Positions 8,534-17,393 of a stretch of DNA of 64,000 nucleotides are shown piece after piece. The stretch's first letter is position 1. Each line of letters starts with the position of its first letter. This DNA comes from Hallerella sp963656065 (GTDB taxonomy: Bacteria; Fibrobacterota; Fibrobacteria; Fibrobacterales; Fibrobacteraceae). Below the pieces are notes generated by a model. That model was not told the origin of the DNA. It saw only the letters and a list, made by a program, of their open reading frames with translations, and made no database searches. The translations under genes were made by a program, and so were the position numbers. Location of the stretch: NCBI GenBank assembly GCA_963656065.1, contig CAVKGV010000006.1, forward strand, positions 1 to 64,000, in the 5' to 3' direction.

Positions 8534-10164
8534 GCAAAAACCTCCGGCAAGACAATTTTCCAGGCTTCCTTGACCAAGGCTTCATCGACATTCGCGACTT
8601 TCTTCACTTCGCCGATTTTTGTCGGAAGGATATAGACGCGCTTGTCCTTTTCCACTTTCTTATCGACGCCCATCGCTTCCCAGGCCGCATCCGCTGTAAC
8701 GCCATCGACCGTCTTCGGAAATCCGTAGGCATCGAGAAGCGCGGTTTGACGCTCTTCAGTTTCCTTCGAAATCAGCCCGAGCATCAAGGCGAGGCGCGCA
8801 GCGACCCGCATTCCGAGGCTCACCCCGATACCGTGAGAGAACTCGTAGTGGTGCAGATTTTCGATCGCATGCCCAAAGGTGTGCCCGTAGTTCAGAATTG
8901 CCCGAAGTCCGAGTTCCTTTTCGTCAATGCCGACGACTTCCGCCTTGATTTCACAGCTCCGCCGAATGATGTGCGCCAAGACATCCGCATCCCGGGAAAG
9001 AATCTTTTGCACGTTCTGTTCCAGATACGCAAAGAACGCTTCGTCGTAAATCACGCCATACTTGACAACCTCGGCAAGCCCAGCAAGATATTCCGAATCG
9101 GGAAGCGTCGAAAGCGTGTCCAAGTCGCAGACAACCGCCTTTGGCTGGTAAAACGCGCCGATCATGTTTTTTCCTTCCGGGTGATTCACCGCCACCTTTC
9201 CGCCGACCGAACTGTCAACCATGGAAAGGAGCGTCGTGGGAATCTGCACAAAATCAATTCCGCGCTGGTACGTCGCCGCGGCAAAGCCCGCCATGTCGCC
9301 GACAACCCCGCCCGAAAGCTGGAGCAGGCAAGACTTGCGGCTAAAGCGCCTCCGGAGCATAAACGTAAAAAGCTGGTTCAGGCTATTCAGGTTTTTAAAA
9401 ATCTCCCCTGCGCGAAATTTAAAGACGGGGCAGTTGCCTGCCTCGTGCCGAAGCATTCCCAAGTTGCGGGACTGCGCTTTCGCAATCGTCGTATCCGTGC
9501 AGACGAGGAACGAATCGCCCGGAGCGAGCCTAAGCCCGGAAAGGAGCGTCGAAAATTTGGAAATTAATTTGTGCCCAATAAAAATCGGATAGTGCGAACC
9601 GCCGGAAGGTTCCACATAGACGGCCCGGGATTTCCAGAATTGCAGACCGCGCATCACCGCCGAAACGACCCGTTCCTCGGATTCGTTTGTACTTTCCACG
9701 CTAAAATCGGCAAGCGCATAGCGCGCTTCCCTTTCAGCAAGCATCGCCTTGACTTTATCGAGACGAGCCTCCGGGGAAAGTCCCGACATCAGCGGGCGCG
9801 TATCCTTGCGACCAATCCGCTCCGAAAGGACTTCCGGCGAAGCCCAGAGCCGGACGATCAATCCCGTTTTCCGAATCAGCGAGACGACCGCTCCCTGCGT
9901 CAAGGTTCCCCCGCCAAGAGCGACCACCTTCGGCGAAGGGTCCGCAGCGATTTCCTCGATCAGGGAAAGTTCCATTTTCCGGAACGCCGCTTCGCCATCC
10001 TCTTCGAAAATTTCCGAAATGCTTTTTCCCTCGCGCTCCACGATCGTCGCATCGGTATCAATAAATGTCGCATGAAAACGCTCTGCGATCGCATGGCCAA
10101 TCCGACTTTTTCCGCTCGCCATGAAGCCCGTAAAATAAACCGTCTGGTTCAAGGATTCCATCAT
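8530..10164 (-). CDS. aroKB: Fused shikimate kinase / 3-dehydroquinate synthase
   Basis: A 544-residue bifunctional aromatic amino acid enzyme. Residues 1-170 are shikimate kinase: P-loop GFMASGKSRIG near residue 13, DTDATIVEREGKSI, and the GGGTL substrate loop. Residues about 195-540 are 3-dehydroquinate synthase: LSGGVVGDMAGFAAATYQRG, the PTTLLSMVDSSVGGKVAVN signature, and the zinc ligands in the E...LNYGHTFGHAIE region. It would catalyse steps 2 and 5 of the shikimate pathway. No stop or frameshift separates the halves, so this is one polypeptide. It overlaps aroE (step 4) by four bases, giving a compact shikimate cluster. Confidence 0.93.
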   Translation of the reverse strand: MMESLNQTVYFTGFMASGKSRIGHAIAERFHATFIDTDATIVEREGKSISEIFEEDGEAAFRKMELSLIEEIAADPSPKVVALGGGTLTQGAVVSLIRKTGLIVRLWASPEVLSERIGRKDTRPLMSGLSPEARLDKVKAMLAEREARYALADFSVESTNESEERVVSAVMRGLQFWKSRAVYVEPSGGSHYPIFIGHKLISKFSTLLSGLRLAPGDSFLVCTDTTIAKAQSRNLGMLRHEAGNCPVFKFRAGEIFKNLNSLNQLFTFMLRRRFSRKSCLLQLSGGVVGDMAGFAAATYQRGIDFVQIPTTLLSMVDSSVGGKVAVNHPEGKNMIGAFYQPKAVVCDLDTLSTLPDSEYLAGLAEVVKYGVIYDEAFFAYLEQNVQKILSRDADVLAHIIRRSCEIKAEVVGIDEKELGLRAILNYGHTFGHAIENLHHYEFSHGIGVSLGMRVAARLALMLGLISKETEERQTALLDAYGFPKTVDGVTADAAWEAMGVDKKVEKDKRVYILPTKIGEVKKVANVDEALVKEAWKIVLPEVFA

Positions 10165-11036
10165 TTCTCCTCCACGAGACCCATCGCCGTTTTCATCGTA
10201 GCGATGTCCGCCTTTTTTCCGGGAAACCAGTATTCAAAGCTTTTCGCGCCTTGATAAACAAGCATCGCGGCTCCGCCGACCGTTTTGCAGCCGACGGATT
10301 TCGCTTCGCGAAGAAGCCGCGTTTCCGCAGGCGCATAGACGATATCGCACACGGCAAATTTTTTTGAAAGCATTTCCCTTGGAAGCGGCGTTTCCGTCTC
10401 GTTCGGCGTCATCCCGACGCTCGTCGCGTTCAAGACCAAGTCCAGCGAATCCCGGATTTTTCCAAACTCGCCGAAAAGAATATGTCCGACAGCGGGTCTT
10501 TGCGGAAAAGCTTCCGAAAGCGCCGCAGCGAGTTCCGCCCCGCGAGACGCATTCCGCGAAACGATCGTGAGACTTTCCACGCCCTCCGAAAGCATCGCAT
10601 AGGCGATGGAACGGGCCGCACCTCCGTTTCCGAGAATCGCAACGCGCGAACCTTTCACCGAGACTCCGTTTTCCGAAAGGTCGAGAAGTGCGCCGAAAGG
10701 ATCCGTCGTCGTTCCGAGCAGGCGACCGCCAACTTTCCCGTCTTCCCAGTAAAGCGTGTTCACGCTGCCCGTGAAGCGGGAAATTTCAGAAAGCCCGTCG
10801 AGAAATTCTCCGACCTTTTCCTTGAATGGAATCGTGACATTCGCGCCGAGAAACTTCATCGCACGAAAGCCTTGGATGGCCTTCCCTAAATCGGAAGGCT
10901 CGGGGGAAAGCGGCACATACGCCGCATGGATGCCCAGCTTTTCGAAAACCGCATTGTGCATACAAGGAGACTTGCTGTGACCGACAGGGTTTCCGAAAAT
11001 GGCGAGCAGTTGAGTTCGTCCGTCAATATTTTTCAC
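10161..11036 (-). CDS. aroE: Shikimate dehydrogenase
   Basis: A shikimate 5-dehydrogenase (3-dehydroshikimate to shikimate, NADPH). The substrate domain opens with FGNPVGHSKSPCMHN and contains the catalytic Lys in ANVTIPFKEKV. The cofactor domain has AILGNGGAARSIAYA and NATSVGM. I place the start at the GTG at 11036 (291 residues), which puts the GNPxxHSxSP motif at the usual distance from the N-terminus. A TATATTTA motif lies 4 bases upstream of that GTG. An in-frame upstream extension to 11138 is possible but would add about 34 residues foreign to the family. It heads an operon with aroKB. Confidence 0.9.
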   Translation of the reverse strand: MKNIDGRTQLLAIFGNPVGHSKSPCMHNAVFEKLGIHAAYVPLSPEPSDLGKAIQGFRAMKFLGANVTIPFKEKVGEFLDGLSEISRFTGSVNTLYWEDGKVGGRLLGTTTDPFGALLDLSENGVSVKGSRVAILGNGGAARSIAYAMLSEGVESLTIVSRNASRGAELAAALSEAFPQRPAVGHILFGEFGKIRDSLDLVLNATSVGMTPNETETPLPREMLSKKFAVCDIVYAPAETRLLREAKSVGCKTVGGAAMLVYQGAKSFEYWFPGKKADIATMKTAMGLVEEK

Positions 11037-11040
11037 ATCA

Positions 11041-11048
11041 TAAATATA
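11041..11048 (-). promoter_or_regulatory. TATATTTA -10-like element before aroE
   Basis: On the minus strand the octamer is followed by four bases and then the GTG at 11036. The hexamer-to-start distance (6) matches other putative leaderless promoters in this window and supports the GTG as the true start. Confidence 0.4.
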
Positions 11049-11247
11049 ACTCGAGATTCGGGAAAGAAGGCGAGAAAAACGGATCCATTCATTGTAATTC
11101 GATATTCTTGTGCTGTCCGGTTTTCCAAAGCCATTCAAAAAATCGTATGAAACCTTTTGATAAATTCATGCGAAAACGGCTTTACGCACAAATACAGCAC
11201 CATCGAACGGGCGATTCCCCGTTGTCGATTTCTAGACAAGGATCTGC

Positions 11248-11290
11248 TAAAAAAGAAGGAGAGATGGCATTTTAATCATCGGGCTCTCCT
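11248..11290 (-). terminator. Terminator of the TonB/PglI-like gene
   Basis: AGGAGAG (11257-11263) pairs perfectly with CTCTCCT (11284-11290). On the minus strand the stem is followed by TTCTTTTTT. It lies about 57 bases beyond the stop of the gene at 11347. The rest of the 310-base gap between aroE and that gene shows no further gene. Confidence 0.7.
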
Positions 11291-11346
11291 GAATTGCAGT
11301 TGTCAATATGAAAGAAATTGATCAAAAAAGAGGATCCGAAGAATAT

Positions 11347-11937
11347 TCAATACGCGGAACCACCTTCTATGCGACCAAATTCTTTGATTTCCGCATCCGT
11401 TCCCAAAGCGCCCGTTCGAATGAAATGCACACAGACAGAAAGAATAGGAGGCTCGTACTTTTCTACAGGGAACGACCATTTTCGCACACATTTCAAAACG
11501 GCGTCGTCGAATTCGCGATTTCCAGTATTCGTCTTTTCCACAAAGACATCCCTGACACGTCCCCCATTCAGCCAAATATTCAATTTCAGAGTTCCTGTAA
11601 AATAAGACGAATCCGAATCGGAAACCCGCATTTTTCGGATATACTCGACATAGAGATCACTCAATTGGCTTTTCACAATATTGCTAGAGACACGCAACGC
11701 ATAAAAAAATTCCAGGTCACCCTGCTCCGGGGAAATGACGCCGACAAGCTTCGTGCTGTCAAATCGCACAGAAAAAGGCGCTTTGACTTCCTTGTATTCG
11801 TTTTTAGCGCACTCCGGACACCGTACAGTTTTATCTACCGTAAACACCGGATATTTTTCCTCAACGGAATCTTCGGCGAAAAGCGAAAAGGACCAGGAAA
11901 AAGAAAAGAAAAAGAAAAGAATCAGAAAACAAGGCAT
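11347..11937 (-). CDS. Exported protein with TonB/AgmX-PglI-like C-terminal domain
   Basis: A 196-residue exported protein. The first 21 residues are a strong signal peptide or anchor (FLILFFFFSFSWSFSLFAED). A CPEC pair follows near residue 38, and could bind metal or form a disulfide. The C-terminal third has the pattern of TonB-like AgmX/PglI domains: GTLKLNIWLNGGRVRDV, then NREFDDAVLKCVRKWSFP. These domains usually work in periplasmic envelope or motility complexes. It lacks the long Pro-rich TonB linker, so it is unlikely to be a classic energy transducer. AT-richer than the aro genes. No partner gene is evident. Confidence 0.6.
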   Translation of the reverse strand: MPCFLILFFFFSFSWSFSLFAEDSVEEKYPVFTVDKTVRCPECAKNEYKEVKAPFSVRFDSTKLVGVISPEQGDLEFFYALRVSSNIVKSQLSDLYVEYIRKMRVSDSDSSYFTGTLKLNIWLNGGRVRDVFVEKTNTGNREFDDAVLKCVRKWSFPVEKYEPPILSVCVHFIRTGALGTDAEIKEFGRIEGGSAY

Positions 11938-12164
11938 TGAAAATTTTTAGTCTCCATTCAAATAATCAAAGTATTTATCGATAATTAACCTTAATTTCAG
12001 ATAAACATCGAATTGACCTTTCATTTCGACTTCTCCGGTCTTTTTATTACCCTAACGCACTTGCATTAGCGCGCTCCTATTTCAAAATCTAGGATTTTTT
12101 ATTGCAAGTTTTCAATCTATGCGTGCATTTTTCGTAAAAAGACACAGAAGCAACAAAAGAAAAA
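11938..12164. other. AT-rich intergenic region with hairpin
   Basis: No gene is visible. CTAACGC (12052-12058) and GCATTAG (12063-12069) form a seven-pair hairpin with a four-base loop and one G-U pair. It lacks an adjacent T run, so it is not a typical terminator. The interval must hold the promoter of the 11937 gene and the 3' end of the Hsp70-like transcript. Confidence 0.3.
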
Positions 12165-13529
12165 TCACTTGACAAATTCAGAACTGAAGGAAACATCTCC
12201 GTCCTCAAGATCAAAAACCTCCTGGATAAAAGCCAAACTTTTTGCAATGATCAAACGGCTCTTATTTTCTTTTTTAAGGCAGCAGTCAAGTATGGGAATA
12301 TTGTAATTTTTAAGGCTCGGATTGTGCGCCTTGACGATGGATTGATACCATTTAAAATCCGCGCCGCCGCCGTACAATAAAAGAGGAATTTTTCCTTCGC
12401 CATAAAAAACACTTTCCAACAAACTTTTATCCATTTTCTTTACCGCAACAATTTTTCCAAAAATTCCGCATCGAAAATCATAAGGCAAGCGTTCCCGTAC
12501 CTGAATCAGTTTGCCACGATCCCCGTACTTCACCTTGACGATATCTGCGGCTTCGCTTTGAATTTTCTTTTTCCCAAGTTCCGTGTTTTCCGGATAAATC
12601 TGGGCGCTCAACATTTCTACGCCAAGAGGCAATACATTCTGGGTTAAAAAACGGATTTTTCTAGAACCATCCGCTAAGCGCACATGAAAAACGGCAAAGT
12701 CGGCAGTGCCTCCGCCAATATCCAATACACCATAAAGACCGGGTTCCGTACTGTTTTTGCGCAGCAAATGATAGACTTCCGCATAAAGTTCCGGAATCGT
12801 CTGCAATGGAATATCCGCCTCATCGTTCCAATGAGTCTCAATCAAAGCATACACATCTGAGAGTTCCATCCCATCCTTCACGTCTTTTGAAAGAATCCAT
12901 CCTAGCCGCAAACAATCGTCATAGACTTTTCGAAAAGAGGATTTTAGATTATCAAAGGGACAACCCATATTTACTCGGAAGCGAATGTCTTCAACAGGCA
13001 CTCCGATTTTTTCGGCAACAGAATCCTTGATGAATCCGATCACGTTAGCCAAGAAATAAACCGAGCAAAGAAATTCACACGAAAAAAGGTTAGAACTTTT
13101 CCCTACCATTTTTTGGGAACGGAAAAAGTCCTCCTTGAATTTTGTATTCCTTATTTTCAATTCATCCTTTAGCATCCCATACTTGAAAAACTTAAGAGGC
13201 ATCAACCGTTTTTCCGCAAGTGGCGTAAAGCGCAGCGTTGAAAATCGGGCATCATAAAAAAGCTTACTCGGAAGAAAAAATGCCCCGTCATCCGATCTCA
13301 ATGGATTAAACTCGACAGCGCTTTCATCCCCCAGGGAACTTCTGAAAAATGCCTTGGTAAAGCTAGTTCCAAAATCCAAGCCGATATACACCCCGACTGT
13401 CCGTTTTCTACCTGCTGTGTTTTGTGGCAGACGGTTTCCGATAAAAGTTCGCTCTTTCCCTTTTTCCTTTTTTCTCAAGAGCAACGATTTTAAATCTTCG
13501 ATACTCGAAGAACGCAATTCAATTTTCAT
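12165..13529 (-). CDS. Hsp70/actin-fold ATPase paired with SNF2 helicase
   Basis: A 454-residue protein of the Hsp70/actin/sugar-kinase ATPase fold. It has the phosphate-1 loop IGLDFGTSFTKAFF (about 49-62), phosphate-2 loop LDIGGGTADFAVF (269-281) and adenosine motif LLLYGGGADF (383-392). It lacks room for a DnaK substrate-binding domain, so it is a stand-alone ATPase domain with a Lys/Arg-rich N-terminal tail of about 45 residues. The start is the ATG at 13529, preceded by GGAGGG; an upstream frame to 13583 would overlap the SNF2 gene. It begins 8 bases after the SNF2 stop, so the two are surely cotranscribed. Function unknown; a regulatory or chaperone-like partner of the SNF2 protein is inferred. 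Confidence 0.8.
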   Translation of the reverse strand: MKIELRSSSIEDLKSLLLRKKEKGKERTFIGNRLPQNTAGRKRTVGVYIGLDFGTSFTKAFFRSSLGDESAVEFNPLRSDDGAFFLPSKLFYDARFSTLRFTPLAEKRLMPLKFFKYGMLKDELKIRNTKFKEDFFRSQKMVGKSSNLFSCEFLCSVYFLANVIGFIKDSVAEKIGVPVEDIRFRVNMGCPFDNLKSSFRKVYDDCLRLGWILSKDVKDGMELSDVYALIETHWNDEADIPLQTIPELYAEVYHLLRKNSTEPGLYGVLDIGGGTADFAVFHVRLADGSRKIRFLTQNVLPLGVEMLSAQIYPENTELGKKKIQSEAADIVKVKYGDRGKLIQVRERLPYDFRCGIFGKIVAVKKMDKSLLESVFYGEGKIPLLLYGGGADFKWYQSIVKAHNPSLKNYNIPILDCCLKKENKSRLIIAKSLAFIQEVFDLEDGDVSFSSEFVK

Positions 13530-13537
13530 ATTCCCTC

Positions 13538-16500
13538 CTAGATAATTTTGAGAAGTCCTACGGCGACATCGCGATACGAACATTGAACCTTGGACTTACT
13601 CTCAATTTTTTGCTTTTGGTTTTCGTAATTTTCCAAAAGCTTTTTCAATTTGTCTTCTTGAAGTTTTATACCTCGTTTCAAATTTCTTTTTTCATCTTCC
13701 GACAACACATCACAAGAAAGGTTACGCTTCATTTCATCAATTGAGTTTTCCAATTTTTCCCTTTTCTTTTCCATTGTAGTCTGCAAATATTCCAACTGGT
13801 TGTCTCGGACACTTTCATTGCTTTGGTTAAAATTACGTACAAATTTTTCAAAATCATTAGATACCCCATCATAAATTCGCACTAAGCATTCATCCACTAA
13901 AACATCATCTGAAATATCCTTTTCCCATCCGAGATTTGTATTTGCAACACTTCTTCCGCCTTTATTCGAAAGAATTTGCCATAAAATTCTTTCAGAAATT
14001 TTTGCATCAAGTAAATTACGTTGTTCAATATTTCCTATATAATACCGAACCTCTTTCTTCGATTTACAGCCTTTCGCCTCGATTTCCATCAGATAAAAAA
14101 CATACATCCCCACAGGAATTTCCCGATTTGGCAGTTCAATCGAAATTGAACAGCAGCATCCATTTTGCATATCGGCATTCTGTTCCGTAATCCAACGAAT
14201 CAAGGGATGATCTACAGTGATGGTATCATATTTTTTCCGCTTGATTTTACCCTTTATCGCCGAATCAAACAGGCAAAGTGTTTCATTCCCGGAATTCTTT
14301 AGCAGACAATCCAAACCTTCCCGATTGCAATAATTGACAAAATCCTGGGCTACCCATTTTGAAAGAGAAACCAGCTTGCATTTTTCAAACTCGGCATTTT
14401 TGATGGAAGAACCTTTTCCTTGCCGATTAAAATAGTCCGACACATAAAAAAGCAAGTCTTCCGCTCGAATTCGTTTATCATCATAAGATTCTCGAACACC
14501 TTGTAAAACATTATCCTTAAAAGCGAGCAAGCGCGGCGCATTTTCTTCAAGCGATTCTTTATTTAGTTTATTCGCAATCAATGCGTCTATTTTTTCATTC
14601 GCCCTTTTTTCCTTTTCCTCAGGGGTAAGTTTCCCATCTATCAATGCGAACGCAATGTCTTCAATTTCCTTGCCGAGAATATCATTAATATTTCCGATAG
14701 AGCGTTTAAAAATATCGATTCGTTCATAAAGCCTAGAAAGAACTCGATCCTCTACGGTACCGCTACACGAAATATTGAAAATATGGATAACATCCGATTT
14801 CTGGCCGATACGATCAATACGACCAATCCGCTGTTCCACCCGCATAGGATTCCAAGGCAAATCATAATTGATAATCGTTTCACAGAACTGCAAGTCAACA
14901 CCTTCGGAGAGCACTTCCGTGGAAATCAAAAGTCGGACCGAATCATCCTCTCGAAACGAATCGATCACTTCCTGCTTGTTAATCCCATTATCCCCTCCAG
15001 TCAAAGCGATATTCTTGACACCATCGTTAGACAATCTTTCAGAAAGATAGTTGACCGTTCCCCGGAAAAACGAGAAAATAATCATTTTAGTGTTTGGATT
15101 CTCTTGCCATCGTTCTTTCAGTTTTCCAAGCAGAGCATTGTATTTAGAGTCGTCCTTCTGTAGATGTGATACAAAGGAATCGCTGAAAATATTGGAGAAG
15201 TCTGTACTAAAATCATTTTTGTCGTCTTCATCCCACTCTTTGTCGAAATCTTCATACAATTGTTCCTCCAATTCCTTCCCAAATTTTTGTTCTTTCCATT
15301 TTTTGATTGCTGCATATATGCAACTGGTCATCTGGCGCTGTTTTGCAATCAACACGAAACTCGCAAAACCTCTTTTATCTTGGCAACTTTTTTCGATTTT
15401 TTCTTCAATAAGACGAGTAATCTTATCATAAACCTCTTGTTCCGTAGAGTTCATGGTGAAATTCCACGTAACCGCCCTTCTCGTTGCATATTCCATTTCC
15501 GTTTCGCAACGCCGCGTTCTTGTAAAGTAAGGCGCATAGAATACTTTGTCCATCAGACGTTTGCGGTATTCCACCCGAATCTCAGGATTTTCCAAAATCT
15601 GGGGAAGATTCTTCAATATTTCTCTAGCAAAATCCTTATCTTTTTGCAGTTCTTCATCGGAATTTTTATAAGCCAACCAAAAATTTATATAATCAAGCCA
15701 TTTTTCTATTTGTTCTTTAACCTTTGTCGCTTCATTTGTTTGCAAGGCATTCGCCATTTCGATATAATTCGAACTTTTACGGAGTAATTCATTAAAGGTA
15801 AAATCGTTATTAAAAACCTCGGGCTCCAAAATATTCAATAGATTATACAAGTTCTTTGATGCCGTTTGGATAGGCGTCGCCGAAAGCAGCACCAAATTCT
15901 TGGCATTATTTCTCAACCGCGAAACACTCTTATGATTCGCCGTTTCTGAATTTCGCAAATAATGAGCTTCATCGACTATGACCAGATCAAAAAGTTCTCT
16001 TTCTTTTTCTAGGAATTCATATAGTTCTTGTCTTGCCGATTTATTTTCCGTTTTTTTATTTTGCTTTTCTTTGTATCGGATTCCCTCCAAACTTGCAATC
16101 AGGGCAAAGTGTTCCGTTTTAGGATAGGCGACCGCCTCCTTGCATTCTTTTAAAAGTTCCTCTGCAGTACAAATTCTCGCATCGATTGAAAAATAATGTT
16201 TTAGATCGTTCGCCCATTTATCCCGCAATACCGACGGACACACAATCAAAAGCCGCTTGGCGTTTTCGCGGATTAAAAGTTCCTTCCAGATATAGATGGC
16301 TTCGATAGTCTTTCCAAGCCCCACTTCATCGGCGACAAGGATTCTCCCGCTAATCGAATCAATAAATTTAATCACAGGAATATATTGATACGGCAAAAAT
16401 TCCGCATTACTGGTTCCCATCGAATAGAGAATATTCGTCACATCGCCCTTGATACGAGAATATGTCACGGCTCTTTTCAAATCGTCAATGTTTCCGAAAT

Positions 16501-16684
16501 TTCTATCTTTAAACAAAGCGAATATGTCACCCGACACTATTTTAAGATCGTCGGAGAACACATTTTGGATTCCATTTGGAAACCTTACTCGACACGTTTT
16601 TCCATTAGCTAAAACAGCCAAGACATCACCAATATCGCCGTTAAAAATATTTTTAACGGCATGGCCAACCTGGATACCATTCAT
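13538..16684 (-). CDS. SNF2-family DNA translocase/helicase with C-terminal coiled coil
   Basis: A 1048-residue SWI2/SNF2-type SF2 ATPase. Residues 1-50 look like a small beta-barrel (Tudor/SH3-like, GHAVKNIFNGDIGDVLAV). The helicase core has GLGKT (122-126), DEAH (238-241), SAT (268-270), a second RecA lobe starting near 533, and motif VI QRIGRIDRIGQK (618-629). Residues about 960-1035 are strongly charged and heptad-like (coiled coil). The 400 residues in between show no motif I recognise. RapA-like proteins share the core, but RapA lacks the coiled coil and an Hsp70 partner. The start ATG has a good AGGAGGG site. It is AT-richer than ompH/bamA, suggesting acquisition. Probably remodels protein-nucleic-acid complexes; defence or repair is possible but unproven. 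Confidence 0.88.
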   Translation of the reverse strand: MNGIQVGHAVKNIFNGDIGDVLAVLANGKTCRVRFPNGIQNVFSDDLKIVSGDIFALFKDRNFGNIDDLKRAVTYSRIKGDVTNILYSMGTSNAEFLPYQYIPVIKFIDSISGRILVADEVGLGKTIEAIYIWKELLIRENAKRLLIVCPSVLRDKWANDLKHYFSIDARICTAEELLKECKEAVAYPKTEHFALIASLEGIRYKEKQNKKTENKSARQELYEFLEKERELFDLVIVDEAHYLRNSETANHKSVSRLRNNAKNLVLLSATPIQTASKNLYNLLNILEPEVFNNDFTFNELLRKSSNYIEMANALQTNEATKVKEQIEKWLDYINFWLAYKNSDEELQKDKDFAREILKNLPQILENPEIRVEYRKRLMDKVFYAPYFTRTRRCETEMEYATRRAVTWNFTMNSTEQEVYDKITRLIEEKIEKSCQDKRGFASFVLIAKQRQMTSCIYAAIKKWKEQKFGKELEEQLYEDFDKEWDEDDKNDFSTDFSNIFSDSFVSHLQKDDSKYNALLGKLKERWQENPNTKMIIFSFFRGTVNYLSERLSNDGVKNIALTGGDNGINKQEVIDSFREDDSVRLLISTEVLSEGVDLQFCETIINYDLPWNPMRVEQRIGRIDRIGQKSDVIHIFNISCSGTVEDRVLSRLYERIDIFKRSIGNINDILGKEIEDIAFALIDGKLTPEEKEKRANEKIDALIANKLNKESLEENAPRLLAFKDNVLQGVRESYDDKRIRAEDLLFYVSDYFNRQGKGSSIKNAEFEKCKLVSLSKWVAQDFVNYCNREGLDCLLKNSGNETLCLFDSAIKGKIKRKKYDTITVDHPLIRWITEQNADMQNGCCCSISIELPNREIPVGMYVFYLMEIEAKGCKSKKEVRYYIGNIEQRNLLDAKISERILWQILSNKGGRSVANTNLGWEKDISDDVLVDECLVRIYDGVSNDFEKFVRNFNQSNESVRDNQLEYLQTTMEKKREKLENSIDEMKRNLSCDVLSEDEKRNLKRGIKLQEDKLKKLLENYENQKQKIESKSKVQCSYRDVAVGLLKII

Positions 16685-16715
16685 GGCAACCCTCCTTTGT
16701 CCGATATAAAAATTC

Positions 16716-16859
16716 CTATTTCAAAACTTTTACCTTGGCATAAAACATCCAATTCCGAGGACGTCCCCCCCCCGCAAATTTCATGCCAAACAATTCCCTA
16801 CCCAACCTGGAAATAAAACGACTTCCTTCGATGTGATTGGAATTATAAGTCTCAAACAT
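16716..16859 (-). CDS. Small ORF with a G9 homopolymer tract upstream of the SNF2 gene
   Basis: A 47-residue frame starting ATG at 16859, 12 bases after the ompH stop, and ending TAG at 16716. Residues about 29-32 (AGGG) are encoded by a run of nine G (nine C on the plus strand at 16765-16773). One extra G would shift reading into a frame that stays open until TGA overlapping the SNF2 ATG as ATGA; one fewer G gives an earlier stop. It has no good Shine-Dalgarno sequence and no recognised domain. It may be a real phase-variable leader peptide, or a decayed gene remnant. The coding status is uncertain. Confidence 0.35.
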   Translation of the reverse strand: MFETYNSNHIEGSRFISRLGRELFGMKFAGGGRPRNWMFYAKVKVLK

Positions 16860-16871
16860 AGCCAACTCAGC

Positions 16872-17393
16872 TTACCGTCCGTTCAAGTAATCCAGCACCT
16901 TCTGCGTCAGGTCGTTTTCGTTTTTCCAAAAGAGGACGGCGCCTGTCGCCCGGTCGATCACCATGTCATAGCCTTCCTGTAAGGCTATCTCCGTCACGGC
17001 TTTCTTGATGAGCGAAATGATCGGGGCGCTAACCTTTTCGTTTTCGGTAATCAGCTCCCCGGTCCGTCCATAGACGCGGTCGATGAATTCCTTCAGCTCG
17101 GTATTCTTCTTCGCATAGTCCGCTTCAAGTTCTTTCCGCTTTTCGTCCGAAAGCATCAGGGACTGCTTGTCGAGCTTTTCCTTGATAGCGGCGAGTTCCT
17201 TCTGGAGCAGGTTCGCCTGCTGTTCCCATTTGGCGACCTGGCGGTCATATTCCTCCTGCGCCTTTTTCGTGCCCTTGTAGCCTTCAAAGATCAGCTTGGA
17301 ATCCACATGGGCGACCCGCAAGCCGTCTTCCGCAAAAGCGTTCGAAGAAAGAATCAACGCGAAGAAGAAAAGAAGAAAGAACTTTTTACGCAT
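16872..17393 (-). CDS. skp: OmpH/Skp-like periplasmic chaperone
   Basis: A 173-residue OmpH family protein. It has a signal peptide (residues 1-21, ending AFAED) and then the family start LRVAHVDSKLIFEGYKGTKKAQEEYDRQ. A long Lys/Glu/Gln-rich helix (about 55-110) would form the tentacle coiled coils that hold unfolded outer-membrane proteins. The C-terminus returns to the hydrophobic trimerisation body (AVTEIALQEGYDMVIDRATG). Its start codon overlaps the bamA stop by one base, the standard bamA-skp order. Length is usual for the family. Confidence 0.9.
   Translation of the reverse strand: MRKKFFLLFFFALILSSNAFAEDGLRVAHVDSKLIFEGYKGTKKAQEEYDRQVAKWEQQANLLQKELAAIKEKLDKQSLMLSDEKRKELEADYAKKNTELKEFIDRVYGRTGELITENEKVSAPIISLIKKAVTEIALQEGYDMVIDRATGAVLFWKNENDLTQKVLDYLNGR

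Noticed and set aside
12165..16684. DISARM, BREX or Dpd system
   Set aside because: A SNF2 helicase is shared with some of these, but no methyltransferase, DUF1998, PglZ or queuosine-like genes are present.
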